Shown: positions 34,614-47,622, counted from the first letter of the stretch. The stretch: DNA of 64,000 bases from Cinnamomum chago (GCA_038049695.1 CP142455.1:32587501-32651500); one strand, 5' to 3'. Translations and numbers: made by a program. The notes: a model not told the origin generated them from the letters alone.

Positions 34614-35038
34614 TCATATGTGTACTATAGAAAACAATTAAATATTGCAATATATGTAACAGTTATAATTAGATGTTTGGAATAAAGGGGTGCTGCCCTT
34701 GGATCATGGTTATGGCACATATAGCGTGGCACTTTTGAGAACGGCCAAGTATATGCATGCTGCAATAATACCTGAAGTCTAATGGCTGTTTTTGATGGGG
34801 GCATGCTATATAACTGTCCCGAACTGGCAACCAAGGGCCCATTTTCAGGCCCAACCTAATCTACGGCCATTTTAGGCTTCTTGCATATTGGTTTTTGGGC
34901 CTGAAAAAGGACCGACTTTAGGATCTGTTTGAAGCTCAAAATCAGTCTTGGCCTAGTGGTTTTTTATTTTTTTTATGGTCTGATTTGAGGCCTGTTTTGA
35001 CATGTTAGGGTCCATTTTAACTCTGCTTGGGCCTGCTG
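34614..35038 (+). other. downstream module of copy 1, left part
   Basis: Non-coding sequence that is collinear with 44990-45395 (copy 2) and 55080-55440 (copy 3), including GAACGGCCAAGTA and TTTTAGGCTTCTTGCATAT. It is interrupted at 35038 by the solo LTR and resumes at 37522. Confidence 0.75.
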
Positions 35039-37521
35039 TGTTACACCCCATCCCGAGTTAATCGAGATTAACTCTAGTTAATTGAGTTTAATGCAATTTA
35101 AGTATAATTAATCAACTTAATGGTGATTAACGACTAATGTGGACCAAATTAGTCTCAAATAAATGAATTAAGCATAATGGAATATATGTGAAAGAGATTG
35201 AATTAATTGAGTTGATTTTAGACTCAAATGTGGTGAAATTTGATACCATCATGTGTATCTCTACGAGTACATCACTTTTCATAAAATGCTCATGTTCATT
35301 TGACTTCAAATGAATCAAGTGAGTCTTGAATTGACTCAAACTAGAAATATGCATGTAAAGGAGGACTTTCGTGTAAAAGTGATGTTATAAGAGTTGGAGA
35401 AGAGTCCAGAAATCAATTCAGACGGTCATTTTGGTTTCAAAGTTGCTGGAAGCTAAGTTTAGCTCAGTTCTGCTTCCTTTGTTCTTCGTTTCTTCATTCT
35501 CAAGTGTTGAAGAGAGACTTTGTAAGTAATTTTAGAGAAGGATAGTTGTTCACTTCATCTTCATCTTTGGAGTTAGAAATTGAGAGGAAAAGTTCAGATT
35601 TTCTTTCTTTAAGTGTTAAGGTAAGTGTTTGATAGTTTCACGGAATTTCTCTAAATTATATTCAATGTGGAGATTGTTGTTTGTTCAACAACCTATAGAA
35701 AAATCTGTTTTGGTTGTTTTTATGGGATAGGGTTTGAATTGAAGAGGTTTTAATCTCAAGCCAAGCTCATAAAAAGGGGTTTTGTCTTGAATTTGAAATC
35801 AAAGGCAAGTATAGACATTTAATTGTGATTAGATGCTAATTTATATAGTGTTCTTTTGATTTTGTTACAGTTTTGATGGTAACCCTACTTTTTAGAAATG
35901 GATTATGAATGAATGATTAAATGAATGGTTGGGACAATTGGTGTATGTATGGAATGAGGTTGAGAAGGGGACAGGAGATCCCATATGTTATGCAGGTTTT
36001 GAAGAAATTGATACAGAGAAAAAGCAAAAAAATCAGTTTAAGGTTCTGAATTGGAACTGGAATTCGTTCCAGGTCCGATCGATCGGACATAACAGGCCGA
36101 TCGATAGGACAGGTCCTAACTGGGACCTGATTTCAGGTCCGATCGATCGGACTGTCCCTAACTGAGTCCGGTTTGGAATTGGTTCTATTTGAACCAAATG
36201 TTCGCTTTAGGGTCATAATTGGTCTGTAAGAATTAGTCTAAAGGCTAATTAAATTGAAATTAAGGACTGGTAAGTCAATCATAAGTAATATCTTTGGATT
36301 TGGATCCATGATGGATTGAGTCTTAATTGAAAGGTTAACTGAAGTTGAATAATTGTAATTCAATATTAACATTAGCTTTTAAAGCTAAACCGATAGGACA
36401 TTGATTAGTTAACCGAAACTAATAAAATTTCAAAGTTTATTTCTAAATTTTAAGGAAAAAGGCATATTGATTATATCAAGGCTATTGATACTGTGTATAC
36501 CTCCATGGGTGTTAATTAAGGAGACTTTAATGTACAAAATTCATATACATGGTGATGTCCATTGAGAATAACATGTACATTAAATAACTGAGAATTATAC
36601 ATGAATGGTTGGTATTATTTAACTGAATTTGTACATAGAATTGCATCCAAAATGGATTGTAAATTGGATTAAATTCTAAAGGAATTGTTATTGATTGAAT
36701 CCATTAAATTGTAATTGAACGGAGTTAAATGTTAAACTGTATTGTTTCTTTTGAGTCTGGCACTATATAGTGATTTCAATAATGCTCATTAGAGCTGTTT
36801 CTGCTGCAGCAGATTATTTGGGAGTGTTACGGAACTCCGTGGTGATGTCAGTAGTCTCTGGACCGGGCACTGATAAATCTCACAATATATAATTCCTTCC
36901 ATATGGAAGATGTGATTCCTTCCTTTTTAAGAAGATGTGATTTGAAATAAGATGCTACTGTAGTTTGCCGAATAATAAAAACTCTCATTGATTATGAATT
37001 GTATTTGTAATGGTCTAACAATGAGTTTGATGGATTAAATGTGTAATTAGCATGTTCAATCATGTAATTGTTTATACATTGCTGAATTGTTAAATTCATA
37101 ATGTTATTAATGGCATTACAGGCCCAGCTATCCATGCCGATCATGCTCAGGCCTCAGCACTAGCAGAGGAGACCGCTTCAGTTCCTCCAGGAAGGTTAGT
37201 TGAGTTGAAATGATGCGATAACAATTGATGTGCATTTTAGAGAATGAGAATGGTAAAGAAAATTTTTGGAATGGAAATTTGTGTTTGAAACGTTTTATAC
37301 TTTACATCCTTGTATTGAATTTAAATATGCAAGTGGATGTTGGTATATAGTGTAAATGAGTTTTGTTTTATACATAAGCAATGTATATTTGTTTATGTTC
37401 CGCATAATGTATTATTGATATACCTTGTGAATTTTATTTGTTTGAAGTTCACGGGAGTAAGTATACGATGCGACTCGAGGTTAACTTGGATTAATTATAA
37501 TCTCAGGTTCGAGTCGTGTCA
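35039..37521 (+). mobile_element. solo LTR (gypsy-type, 2483 bp) inside the copy-1 module
   Basis: It starts TGTTACACCCC and ends GAGTCGTGTCA. The flanks are TGCTG (35034-35038) and TGATG (37522-37526), 4 of 5 identical. The undisrupted sequence GGGCCTGATGTGG survives in copies 2 and 3 at about 45391 and 55438, showing that TGATG is the target and the left copy has since mutated. It is homologous to the LTR at 11815-14774 throughout. Two perfect 16-bp palindromes, GTCCGATCGATCGGAC, occur at 36073 and 36137. No coding content. Confidence 0.92.
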
Positions 37522-38658
37522 TGATGTGGGGCTACTTGCGAGGGTTTGTTATGGATCTATGGTAGTTGCGGGATCTAATGTTCCCTGGGCTCCTATGTGA
37601 GGTTGGGAAAAGAAAAACAAATAAAGGAAGAAAAAGTGCTGGTTGCCAAACATGAGTTTCTAATATCTATCATGAATTTGCTTAGTTTTCAAGAGCCTAC
37701 TTAGATCTTTCAAGCTAAAAAGTGCAGGTACAGTTTACGTGCAGATGAGACTTTAAAAGCGTGTTTGGATGACAGAGTTCGAGTGTAAGTACTGGTTTTT
37801 CCTTCTTTGGCATAAAGAGTGTAGGTAGAAGAGGCAGGCCAAAGCATTGAAGAACCCCAAAATTAAAGCAATATATGAAAGGGGTTACCATGCAGAAAAG
37901 CATAGCAGCAAGACAGAAATGAAATAAATGATTTATCCACTAAAGGGATGTAAATATAGGTAACATCAAAACTTTGTTTTTTGCTACATCTAGTGACCAT
38001 TACCACAACCCAAAAGCAGATAAAAGACCCTTGTATCGGAACTGGGAGAGGCGAGCCATCTCGGGCGAAATTATCATCCGGTGCCAATGAGCTTTTGAGC
38101 TTGAGATAACAGCGAAGACCCCCTTCTTTCCCTTCTAAAGTAAATATTGTTCACTGTTCACGAACTGCCCAACCACCAAAGGCATGCAAGTGAAAATGGA
38201 GGAATAATGGGATCATTACAAAGTGTAGAGTTAGTTGATGCTCCCAATTCCATGCATGTGAGGTTCTGTATCTCCTGATTTGATGAGCATCGCTGGATAT
38301 CCCCAAAATTCTCTTGATTGGGAGACTAACCATTCAATCAATGGCCTATGAACGGACAGTTAAGAAGAACAAAGTAACGATCAACGGCCAACAAGAAAGG
38401 AAAACGATAAGAGATCAAATGGTTAGGATCTTCTATTTAGGAGAAATCTGGACAAATCCACATTGCGGCCCGCTGGACAAATGAACAAGATCAACACACC
38501 CAGTGGCCACATGAATATAATTGTGGGCACTGGCAAACTGTACACTTCCTATCAGTAGAGGAACCAACTAAAATTAATATTTAGATCCAGAGACAAGGGC
38601 TGTGGCATGGTGGATACTCAAATGAGCCGGTTCAACCACTTCGTTCAGCATCAAGTTA
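37522..38658. other. downstream module of copy 1, right part
   Basis: Non-coding DNA collinear with 45396-46645 (copy 2) and 55441-56354 (copy 3), for example ATGAAAGGGGTTACCATGCAG and AACAAGATCAACACACCCAG. In the ancestral arrangement this lies between the convergent DUF247 and fucosyltransferase stop codons, so it probably contains both polyadenylation regions. Confidence 0.75.
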
Positions 38659-39118
38659 TCAATCCCCACCCTCAAGTTCTTCTTGATCTTCCATTCGGGC
38701 ATCATCTTTGCTACCCATTTCAGCTCCAACAACTTCACTACTGTTGCTTTGCTGAAAGAACTGTCCTGAGATAGGATCATCAACAACAAGCTCCTCCTCA
38801 CTTTCATGTAAAAGTGTGATATCATTGTCCATCCATGCGGGACAATAATGGTTTTCAACCCCCAATTAGGAAACTTGAGCTTTTAAGGGGCTTGAAGGAC
38901 TGAAGGAGCGGTGCGATGCTTTAAGTGGTTCATGACTCATACATGAACATTCTGGAAAAGGGTGGGAGAGAAAGGTATGTGGCTTTGAGTTTGAGAATGA
39001 TTCGGTTAGGCCATCAAGTATGCTTCTACTGAGGTGCCCACGCACAGATGACAACCAAGTTTTATTTGCCAGGTATAAATGGTAACGGATTTCGTCTAAT
39101 AGCATAGCTACCGTTTTC
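38659..39118 (-). pseudogene. duplicated last exon of the O-fucosyltransferase
   Basis: Collinear with exon 56355-56808 of the parental gene, 460 versus 454 bases; the two extra triplets keep the frame. One inserted triplet places TAA at 38866-38868, after the LKAQVS reading. The 3' splice-site CTATAG upstream is preserved. Homology continues past the exon to about 39190 and then stops at gypsy sequence, so the other exons were not duplicated. It is a stranded 3' gene end, not a gene. Confidence 0.9.
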
Positions 39119-39192
39119 CTATAGAAGTAGGGCGCAAAAGTTAGAACAAAGAAATATGAATGAACATGGAAGCATTTCTTATTAATCATATC

Positions 39193-41350
39193 TTATGGAT
39201 GTTTCCTTCGGTAATATGAAAGTGAGGCTGAATGCCTTTACGGCCTCTCATCAACCTCCAGAAAAGCAAGACTACTTTGCAATTAATGTTGTTGATGAGC
39301 TCATGGAAAAAGTTCTTAAACTTGAGAATACCTTGCTTGTTATCAATGCTCCCGATCTGTCTGATGATCAGGATGATCATATAAAGGAGGTAGACATGAA
39401 GGAAGTGATGAGTCATGTCTTTATACAGGTTTGGATTGTACTTCGTAGGTTTATTTTATTTTTGTTTTTGTTGCTTATCGCTAACATTCAGCAGGTACTT
39501 TGGTCTGAGTTGGGGGGTGTCCTCCCCGTTTTCCTCCATTCCACCTTATATTAAGCGGTACTCTGGTGATTTCCTTCATTTTCCTTTACTTTTCTTGCCC
39601 TTTATATCTCATTATTTTTGTGCTTCACATTGTGGACAATGTTAGGTTAAGTTGGGGGTGGGGTATTGACCTTTGGGTTAGTCTTAGTAGTTTTTGTTCT
39701 TTTCCTTTATTCTTTTCCTTTATTTAAAAAAAGAATTATTGCTATTTTGTTAGTTTTTCGGGGGAGTTCTAAGAGGATTTTAATGAAACAAAGATACCTT
39801 GATTTTTGAAACTTTTTGTAAGGAAAAAGAGAAAAGGGTTTCACTATCTTGTTTTTAGAAAAGAGTTTTTGAGAAATTGTTGAATTGTGATGAGTTCACA
39901 AAAGATACACTTTCATAGCATTATTTTATGAGGTTTTAAAGATAAAAGAACTCAAAACACTATTTTTAGCATAAAAATCATAAATTTCCTCCATATCATG
40001 CTTTGCTCATATATTTTCATTATAGATGGTCACTTGTATGCATTTATATGAGTTTTAATAGCTTTCATACAAAATATGTTCGAAAATACTCTCAATTATG
40101 TTAATTTCTCTTTGTAGGTGTTAATTGAAGATTAAAGTTGAGATTCAAGAGTTAAAGAGAGTAAGGATAAGTTTGGAAGACAATTGGATGAAGAAATAAC
40201 AAAGATATGCCAATAAAAAGAAGAAAAATGAAAGACCTGGGTTGGTATTTTGACCATATCTTTTTACTCGGGTGTCCGATTGAGGTGATCTCAGAAGCAT
40301 TGGAAAGCTTGTTTTAAGATCTACAAATCATATTTCACAATATTTTTTCCAATTCGGACGTTTCGAGGGTCAAAATCGCACATTAATATGTGGACTATTT
40401 TCTAACATGTGAATCACATTCATATGTTCATATTTCCATTCTTGTGAAGTCCCACATTGGAAAGAAACCAAAAAGAGCAAGGCAAATGTCTCTATATAAG
40501 GAAGTGAGCTCTAGGTATTAGAAAAACAAGCAAGGAAAGCCTCCTCTTATTTACTTAAGCTATTCATGTAATTGAGAGCAATTGTAGAGAGAAAGTGAAG
40601 AAAGCTTTGTAAAATTTGAAAATTTGTAATGAAAGTTTTGTCTTCTCCAATGGGTGGCTAATCCCTTTGATTGGATCTTCTAGATGAAGCTAAGTTGATC
40701 TTATTCCTTTTGCTTATGCTCTTTATTTTAATTCCCTTATTTATGTGCTTAATATGTTAGACTAGATTTCTCTTCATTGCATTGTGGAACCTTCCATTCT
40801 TATTTTTTTATCTTAGCATTCTTTTTACTATCTATGCTTAGGTTTAATAAATCATGCTTAGGAGTAAATATCTTTTGATGATTTATACTTACTTTTGATA
40901 GATAGTTATTAGGAATCTTTTCTTTTATGAAGGGAAGAAAATCTTGGCTATTAAATTGTTAATTTCTATCTTAGAGCTTTAAAGTTATATTTTCCAAATC
41001 TAAGCATTGATTTTTCATTAGATTTGAGTGTTTCTTTGGGAAAAGAGAAGAGCATTAGTGTTGGATTAGTGTCACTTAGTGGATTCTAGATGGTTCAATC
41101 TATCCATTAGTATTGTTTATTGTTTATTTTACTTACTTTAGTTTAATTCTATTTACATTCTCACACACTTATTCACTTGTTTCAATTCTCACACTCCATT
41201 TGCATTTGTTAGCTATATTTGAGTTGATAGTCATTTTCATTAATCATTGTTATTTTCCTTGTAACGATCCTCGTGGGAACGATATTCGTACTTCCATAGT
41301 CTATATTACTTGAGGCAACCGTATACTTGTGGAAAATCGACAAACAAATT
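39193..41350 (+). mobile_element. gypsy element fragment: protease-region remnant plus 3' LTR
   Basis: 39195-39440 encodes MDVSFGNMKVRLNAFTASHQ and FAINVVDELMEK, the region around the retropepsin of Athila/Tat-type gypsy polyproteins; the rest of pol is deleted. TGTGGACAATGTTAGG followed by GTTGGGGGTGGGG (39632-39663) is a typical 3' leader plus polypurine tract. LTR sequence follows and ends near the CTCGTGGGAACGATATTCG and CGTATACTTGTGG blocks (41270-41335). It abuts the end of module copy 1 without an intact left end. Confidence 0.65.
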
Positions 41351-43695
41351 GTTGATCTCTCACTTAATACGTATTATATAGAAAGATTCAAAATGTGAAG
41401 CCATGATTTCCAAACTTGGGATAACATCAGAACAATTATGATGGAAAGCCGACCCTCGGTCATACAATGTCCTGGTTCAACTGAGTGGATTTATCTACAA
41501 ATCGGTGAATTAATTCGGGCATATGGAAAGGGATGCCTATTGTTGGGGACCGTATTGAAAAAAAAATGAAAAAAAATGAAAAAAAAAAAGTTGTGACTAG
41601 TTTGGGTTCGTAGCCTTTTTAACCCGAGCCAGTAAGCCCATAGAGGTATTTTCCTACCTAGTGCCCTAAAGACATCTGTTTTGGGAGTCATTGGCAGAAT
41701 GCTCGTTACATGGGTTAATTAGAAAGCTTAAGGGACCTAGGAATTGCACAGTCACATATGTGTGTTAAAAAAAAAAGAAAAAAATCACTAAAATAGTGTT
41801 GTTACGGCCTTTGAAAAACAATAGTGTGAAAGCCACCATAAATGCTTTGAGAGGAATCATGTTATCTTTTACTGAGGTTAGGTGGCCCAGAATTTTGAAA
41901 GAAAAATATGTGTTTTCACGGAAATTTTTAGTGGATCGTTTTATGCTTTCATGCTTCTATATGTACACAATTTTCACCGTGCACGATCAATTTTTCCAGC
42001 ATGATTTTGAGGATTTCTGACCAACAGATAGAATTTGTGATGTGTATTGAAAAGCCCATAATCAGGAATATCCGGTATTCGTAGATATCTTTGTGGAAAA
42101 GACTCCCTACTTTTGTGCTTTTAAGTATTTTGTGGGTAGATTCACTGCAAACCCTCACGAGACTATAACTCGTCCTCTATGGGGAACTTAGATGTTTAAA
42201 GGCTTACTGCACATGCTAAGTGCCGCCGTGCTCCCTACGAAAGTGGACTTAGTTAGTCTTTGCTTTTGTTTTAACTTTGATTGAGGTCTAGCAAAGTATA
42301 AGTTAAGGGGTGTGATGAGAGCCTAAAAGATACGTTTTAGGCTCCTCAATGAGGACTTGGTTATACCGTCGTATGAGATTAATTAGCTTAATTATGTTTT
42401 TTTATTCTTTGTAGATACCACAGATATAAAGAGCGAAATTCAGAGCTAAAATGGAAGAAACATCACAAAGCATGACAAACCGGAGTTGCAAGTGAGGAAG
42501 CGTGCCAAATATGGGAAGAGACTCAAATAAGAAAGTAAAACAAGAATCCAAACATGCCTTGGACGTCCAACATGGGTCCTACTCACCCCATAGCATGCCA
42601 ACATTGAAGTTCCTTTAATTGCACCATTATTCTCGGAATTTTCAGGGGTAGGAAATTGAAATGATCATAACTTTCAACCCGAGTGTTGGATTAGTATAAT
42701 CTATGTACCGTTGGAAAGATCTTTTCGAGTAGATATCTGTGAAGACCAAGATTGTATAAATCGGAGCTATATCGAGGGATATATGACCTCGGGAAGTTCA
42801 CTGTTTGCAAGATGACCAGGACAGACTGTGTCCTTCCTGGCATCCGGACCCCCAGACCGGCTGGGGACACCGCCCCAGCCCGTTTTGACGATTTTTTTGG
42901 TCAAAAATCCTATAAATAAAAGCCCAAACTCGTTTTTAGAGACATTCACATCTTGGGAGAAATTCTGGAGGCTGGTTTGAGAGCTTTGGAAGAGCGTCAA
43001 TGGGGATTTCGTCAGAGATTCTTCGTCAATCTCTCTCTATGAGCAACTAACTCTCTGTCTTTGAGTTGCGATGAAGCCCTAATCTTGTGTTTATGGTGAT
43101 GTATAGGTTCTAGGGTTGTACTCTAAACGCTTTTGGTTATATGACATGATGTTATCCATTGATTGGATTTTATTTCTTTAATGCAATATCTCTTTCTTCG
43201 GTCTTCTAATCTTGTAGATTTTAATACTAAGTCATATAACAATGCTTGAATGAATGTCTTGTTAGATCTAGGATAATCTATGCGAGATAGGTTATACCCC
43301 GATTTACATCCACATCCTTTATTTATTGACTCTGAAGGTTTGTAACCAGAACGAGTCTTTTTAGCATTGATAATGAAACCCTAGGTCTATACTTGCCATT
43401 GTGCGAGGTTAGAGTAGATTCATACCCTGAAATCTTTTCTCTAATTGAATTAAAGCTTTGTCTTTAATTTGTTAATTTAGAAATCAAAACTCATCAAACC
43501 AATGCTTCGTTTTCTAGTATGATTAGTTTAAGAATCGCCACTTTGTTTTCTATTAAGATTAGTTTAGGAATTTAAGAACGAACACAACTTAGCATTTTTG
43601 TCCCAGTGGATACGATACTCGATTAACATCTTTATTTTTTTCAAATAGAGATAGTAGCAGTGGATAATTTATATTTGCAACCCTATTTTAGGACG
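41351..43695 (+). mobile_element. second gypsy 3' fragment with LTR (about 42313-43690)
   Basis: AGTTAAGGGG at 42301-42310 is a polypurine tract, directly followed by an LTR start TGATGAGAGCC. The LTR end carries CCAGTGGATACGATACTCG (43603-43623), a standard Athila/Tat LTR 3' block. The sequence is fused at about 43695 to the truncated 5' end of DUF247 copy 2. The segment 41351-42300 has no identifiable ORF. Confidence 0.6.
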
Positions 43696-44842
43696 ACCAC
43701 GTACGATCCTAGAGTCATCTCGATTGGCCCATTTCACTACAAGAAAAGAGAAGGTCAACTTAAATTCATGGAGGAGCACAAACGGAGATATCTAAATGAC
43801 ATCCTCTCTCGGAATGGGAATGGAGAAAGCAAGTTGGAGCAATGTTTTGTTGCCATCAAAGAGCTGGAGGAAAGAGCCCGGAAATGCTACTCAGAGGTAA
43901 TCCAGCTCGATAGTTAATCCTTTGTAGAAATGATGATACTCGATGGATGCTTCATCATTGAGTTTTTTTGCAAGAATTTTGTTAAACATCAGAAGGATGA
44001 CCCCATCTTTGAATTGGGATGGCTACGTAATGGCGTAACGTTTGACTTGATCATGCTCGAAAATCAAATTCCTTTTTTCATTCTCCAACGTCTATTTGAT
44101 TTGACAAATGTTTCCTCCCCATCTTCTTCTCTCGTAAAGTAGGCTCTCTGTTCCTATGGTCTATGGGATTCGATTACAGAAGAAAGAATCAAGAATTGCG
44201 CTATCAAAATCCAGCATTACTTCATTTGTTGCAAGCAAAATTCAGTATATTTACCAAAGATATTAATCAATCAGAGCAAGGTTTAGTAATAATCCCGTGC
44301 ATCAAAACTTGAAGAGGGGGGAATTCAGTTTAGAAAGAGTACGCTACTGGCTTGGACATAAAGTTTCAAAATGGAGTCAGAGAAATTGCCCCTACTAAAT
44401 TTTGGGAGCACACATATATGATCCTACATAACTACATTGCATTCGAGCAGTGCTATTGCCACTGCAAAAAATCCTTCACAACATACGCCGCCTTCATGGA
44501 CTGCCTCAACCACAATAGCAAGGACGTTGAAATTCTCTGCCGGGAAGGAATCATTGCAAACTGGTTAGGCAGTGATGAAGAAATGGCCGCTGCCTTCAAC
44601 AAAATGGGAACAGAGGTAGTAGTATTTGTCCAAGGTTTCTATTTGGCTGGTGTTTGTGAGGATATCAATCCGTACTGTGACTCTGTGAGAGTGCTTGGCC
44701 GAAATTAAGAGCGTCCTTGGTGCGCGACTACTTCAAAAATCCATGGGCAATCATATCTTTTACTGCTGCATTTATCCTTCTGCTGCTTACTACGACACAA
44801 ACCTTGTTCTCCTCATTTCCCAAGTCTGCATATGGAAAGTAG
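43696..44842 (+). pseudogene. DUF247 pseudogene, copy 2 (5'-truncated, frameshifted)
   Basis: It starts at the equivalent of copy-1 residue 98 (TYDPRVISIGPF), so the first ~97 codons are missing and replaced by gypsy LTR sequence. Lesions: a T-to-A change giving TAA at 43915, a TAG at 44140, small deletions around 44215-44345 that shift the frame, and an 8-bp insertion near 44680 that shifts it again before the membrane-anchor region. The anchor DNA itself is conserved up to the stop at 44840-44842. Not functional. Confidence 0.92.
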
Positions 44843-46649
44843 ATTGCCATAGCTCAGGTATTGGATTGTATTGTTGCTTTCTCTTTTTTTCTTTTTTTGG
44901 GTGAGACCTTCAATTTATTTATACCATACCAAGTATATGTACTAAATAAAATATATTTAAGATATTTCATATGTGTACTATAGAAAAAAATTAAATATTG
45001 CAATATAGGTAACAGTTATAATTAGATGTTTGGAATAAAGGTGTCCTGCCCTTGGATCATGGTTATTGCACTTATAGCATGGCACTTTTGAGAACGGCCA
45101 AGTATATGCCTCCTGCAATAATACCTAAATTATAATGGCTATTTTTTTATGGGGGCCCGCTATATAAATGTCCCGAACTGGAGACAAAGGGCCCATTTTC
45201 AGGCCCAAATGTGGCCCTAATCTACGGCCATTTTAGGCTTCTTGCATATCGGTTTTTGGGCCTGAAGAAGGACCAACTTTAGGATCTGTTTGAAGTTCAA
45301 AATCAGTCATGGCCTAGTGGTTTTTTTTTTTTTTTTATGGTCCGATTTGCGGCCTGTTTTGATATGTTAGGCTCAGTTTTAAATCTGCTTGGGCCTGATG
45401 TGGAGCTACTTCCGAGGGCTTGTTTTCGGATCCAAGGTAGTATGCAGGATCTAATGATCCCTGGGCTCCCATGTGAGGTTGGGAAAAGAAAAACAAATAA
45501 AAGAAGAAACAGTGCCGGTTGCCAAACATGAATTTCTAATATCTATTATGAATTTGCTTAGTTTTTAAGAATCTACTTAGATCTTTCAAGCTAAAAAGTG
45601 CAGGTTCAGTTTATGCACAGATTAAGAGTTTAAAAGCGTGTTTGGATGACTCAGTTAGAGTGTAATTACTGGTTTTTCCTTTGGCATAAAGAGTGTAGGC
45701 AGAAGAGGCAAACCAAAGCATGAAGAGCAGCAAAATTAAAGCAATATATGAAAGGGGTTACCATGCAGAAAAGCATAGCAGCAAGACAGAAATGAAATAA
45801 ATGATTTATCCATTAAAGGCATGTAAATATAGGTAACTTCAAAACTTTGTTTTTTGCCACATCTATTGACCATTACCACAACCCAAAGAGTAATGCTACA
45901 TGGACAAACTTTTTGGCCAGAATTTTGGCCAAACCCCATGGTTTGCATTGAATATCACTATGATATTCAATGCAAACCATGGGGTTTGGCCAAAATTCTG
46001 GCCAAAAAGTTTGTCCAAGTAGACTTTTTGCAACCCAAAAGCAGATAAAAGACACTTGTATCGGAACTGGGAGAGGCGAGCCATCTCGGGCGAAATTATC
46101 ATCCGGTGCCAATGAGCTTTTGAGCTTGAGATAACAGCGAAAACCCCCTTCCTTCCTTCTAAAGCAAATATTTTTTACTGTTCATGAACTGCCCAACCAC
46201 CAAAGGCATGCAAGTGAAAATGGAGGAATAATGGGGTCATTACGAAGTGTAGAGTTAGTTGATGTTCCCAATTCCAGGCATGTGAGGTTCTGTATCTCCT
46301 GATCTGATGAGCGTCGCTGGATATCCCAAAATTCTCTTGATTGGGAGACTAACCATTCAATCAATGGCCTATGAACGGACAGTTAAGAAGAATAATGTAG
46401 CCGTCAACAGCCAACCAGAAAGGAAAAGGATAAGAGATCAAATGGTTAGGATCTTCTATTTAGGAGAATTCTGGACAAATCCACATTGCGGCCCGCTGGA
46501 CAAATGAACAAGATCAACACACCCAGTGGCCACATGAATATAATTGTGGGCACTGGCAAACTGTACACTTCCTATCAGTAGAGGACCCCACTAAAATGAA
46601 TATTTAGATCCAGGGACAAGGGCTGTGGCATGGTGGATACTCAAATGAG
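44843..46649. other. downstream module, copy 2
   Basis: Collinear non-coding DNA with copies 1 and 3. It has the uninterrupted GGGCCTGATGTGGAGC (empty solo-LTR site) at about 45391 and a MITE at 45888-46030. Homology ends abruptly after GGTTCAACCAC at about 46649, exactly where the fucosyltransferase exon would begin; antisense gypsy gag follows. Confidence 0.8.
45888..46030. mobile_element. 143-bp foldback MITE with 9-bp target duplication
   Basis: Two perfectly complementary 57-nt arms (45901-45957 and 45961-46017) are separated by only CTA. The flanking direct repeat is CAACCCAAA (45879-45887 and 46031-46039), 9 bp as for Mutator-type elements. The outer 12-13 bases of the two ends are only partly complementary. 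Copies 1 and 3 have the empty site, ACCACAACCCAAAA. The perfect arms suggest a recent insertion. Confidence 0.92.
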
Positions 46650-47622
46650 CTGGTTCAACCACATGAAATGTTCCTAAGGGCTTGCTCTTGCAACACCTCT
46701 TGAAAAGTGGGGATTGACCCTCTCGTGTATGGGTGCCACAAGCGCATGTGCCAAAAATGGTGATGGGTTTCTTTTTTTTCCACGAATTTTAGTCCCTCCA
46801 TTTCTCTTGTGAGGGCAGCTACCTTAGCATAAATATCATGCTTCTCTTTTAATAAGTATAAACACCCCCCCACCCAGATTGGTTTGATTGCGTTGCTTGT
46901 TCAAAACCTTCTGATGTCCTAGTTTTGTGTATTGTTAGCTAAAAATTGATGGTAATCCCATGCCGCATCCGGATCTTTTGTAAGGTAATCCCCGTTGCAC
47001 ATCATTTCTACAAATTGGCACGCCTCGGAACTGTGTTCGTCATTAAATAGCCCTATGACGTGCCACACATGTCAAAGCCATGATGTGGACATCAAGGAGG
47101 AGTCCATTAAAACATTCACAACACCTATAATAGGACTCTCTTTCCTTTTGTCTGAAGTCCATCATATTCTTCCTTAAGGGGTTGGTTTTGTGTGGCGGGA
47201 AAAGTTTTTTAGAAATTCTTTGACCATATCATTCCACAAAGCAATCAAATTTGGTCTTTAAGGATTGGAGCCATGCTTTTGCCTTTTCTTTGAGGGAAAA
47301 AGAAAATAATCGAAATATCACAACATCTTCCTTCACATTGTTATAATGAAGCGATGAAGCGTGGCACACACTTCTTCGAATTCCTTTAAGTGCAAGTATG
47401 CACGTTCAAAATTAAGGTCGTGAGATTTCGGGAGAAGTTGGATCCCCCCCCCCCCCCTCCCCCCCAACATTTGATCTCAAATTGTCGTACACCAGCGGGC
47501 ATAACCATACACGATGGTGTAGTTTGTCGTGTACGTTGGAGGTAACCACATAGCATTCTAACAGGTTGTCCCGCCTCATTTTCATTGCCATTGTTCCCAT
47601 GCTCACTATGGTTGTCCACCAT
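46650..47622 (-). pseudogene. Athila/Tat-type gypsy gag, broken
   Basis: Starting at the ATG at 47622 the minus strand reads MVDNHSEHGNNGNENEAGQ and TPSCMVMPAGVRQFEIK, the usual gag N terminus of this lineage. With frameshifts it continues through KEFEEVCATLH, IRLFSFSLKEKAKAWLQSL and ACQFVEMMCNGDYLTKDPD. A C-run at 47443-47466 and other lesions break the frame. The element ends at 46650, where the DUF247 module copy 2 begins, so pol is missing. Confidence 0.75.

Noticed and set aside
45873..46112. Overlapping ORFs on both strands reading the same peptide.
   Set aside because: They are the two sides of the palindromic MITE, so mirror-image translation is expected.
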